Source: Nocardia arthritidis NBRC 100137 (GTDB lineage: Bacteria; Actinomycetota; Actinomycetes; Mycobacteriales; Mycobacteriaceae). From it: DNA of 64,000 nt. The notes beneath the pieces were generated by a model that was given only the letters and a program-made list of their open reading frames with translations, did no database searches and was not told the DNA's origin. Of this stretch, positions 63,608 through 64,000 are shown in pieces. A program made the translations under genes and the position numbers. Location: contig NZ_BDBB01000011.1 in assembly GCF_001612765.1 (NCBI RefSeq), positions 1-64,000 on the forward strand, given 5' to 3'. Positions within the stretch are counted from its first letter, which is position 1; the number at the start of each line of letters is the position of its first letter.

Positions 63608-64000
63608 TCACTCAGGCCGTATGGCGCGGAAGCGGAAGCTCGAAGCGCCGATGTCGATCCGCACATCGGTGAAGCCGATCCGGCGCAGCCGGTCGGTGGC
63701 GGTCTCCGGCGGCACGGGCACACAGGTGTCGCCGAGGTGCATGAGCCGGAACAGGCGGCCGTCGAGCCCGTCGCTGCCCGCGAAGACCCCGCCCGGGCGC
63801 AGGACCCGCAGGGCTTCGGCGAACAGCGCGTCCTGCCTGCCGGGTGTCGGCACGTGGTGCAGCATGGTGAAGCAGACCACGGAGTCGAATCCTCCCGGGG
63901 GCAAGGGCATGTCGGCGCCGTCGCCGTCGATCACCGTCATCGCTCCGCCGTGCCGCTCGCGTAGCCGGGTCGCCAACGCCGGATCGATTTCGACACCGGT
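63608..64000 (-). CDS. class I SAM-dependent methyltransferase (5' end off the window)
   Basis: The minus-strand frame is open through base 64000, so the N-terminus is missing. Visible parts: the acidic end of strand 2 (TGVEIDPALATRL), then MPLPPGGFDSVVCFTMLHHV and ALRVLRPGGVFAGSDGL, the methyltransferase type 11/25 core. The substrate is unknown. It ends at 63608 after a strand-rich C-terminus (VRIDIGASSFRFRAI). A 222-bp spacer without recognisable content separates it from the SWIM gene. Confidence 0.88.
   Translation of the reverse strand, partial: TGVEIDPALATRLRERHGGAMTVIDGDGADMPLPPGGFDSVVCFTMLHHVPTPGRQDALFAEALRVLRPGGVFAGSDGLDGRLFRLMHLGDTCVPVPPETATDRLRRIGFTDVRIDIGASSFRFRAIRPE

Overview
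The window is high-GC chromosomal DNA of a mycolic-acid actinomycete. Nocardia or a close relative is the best fit. Two things point there: an arabinogalactan-type arabinofuranosyltransferase (AftC) is present, and the gene order from about 20.8 to 54.6 kb follows the Mycobacterium tuberculosis Rv2669-Rv2703 segment almost gene for gene. The genus is an inference from protein resemblance, not a proven identification.

Layout. 1-8 kb (minus strand): thrS (3' end cut by the window edge), a FhuF-like iron-sulfur protein, a small PGPGW membrane protein, and two tandem paralogous SulP transporter-carbonic anhydrase fusions. 8.4-9.2 kb: tRNA-Val(CAC) on minus, then tRNA-Gly(GCC), tRNA-Cys(GCA) and tRNA-Val(GAC) on plus, with promoters and a terminator. 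9.3-14.7 kb: an accessory stretch with a proline-rich lipoprotein, a membrane protein, an HTH protein with a TnsA-like but active-site-altered nuclease fold, a membrane-anchored CoiA-like nuclease protein convergent to it, and a low-complexity protein. 14.7-20.4 kb: a LysR regulator, a flavin monooxygenase and a cytochrome P450 facing away from an MFS exporter. A decayed LpqC/PHB-depolymerase fragment follows.

20.8-54.6 kb is the conserved block: GNAT, hydrolase, secreted tyrosine phosphatase, zapE, RibD-like reductase, a lipoprotein hydrolase lacking the usual Ser, aftC, msrB, hemQ-hmp-nsrR, hemG, hemE, DUF3000, RNase D-like, dxs, SIMPL, a broken VOC gene, DUF1330, enoyl-CoA hydratase, an RNA m5U methyltransferase, an APC permease, ceoB-ceoC (TrkA pair), a SigD/ShbA-type sigma factor, DUF3159, an OB-fold protein, an alpha/beta hydrolase, DUF3710, dut, DUF3093, DUF4193, cei, suhB, ppgK and sigA. 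Isoprenoid (dxs), heme (hemE, hemG, hemQ), cell wall (aftC, cei), nucleotide hygiene (dut) and potassium control (TrkA pair) are interleaved. The nsrR-hmp insertion couples NO sensing and detoxification to heme synthesis.

54.9-64 kb: a rhomboid-like protein, a KhtT-KhtU K+/H+ antiporter pair, a NarL-type two-component system, DUF952, a small zinc-ribbon protein, a TetR regulator with repeated operator-like sites next to a SNF2 helicase-SWIM pair, and a partial methyltransferase at the edge.

Across the window at least fifteen genes lack a clear Shine-Dalgarno but carry a TAnnnT hexamer 6-8 nt before the start codon, the arrangement expected of leaderless mRNAs. I see no insertion sequences, CRISPR arrays, rRNA genes or prophage.
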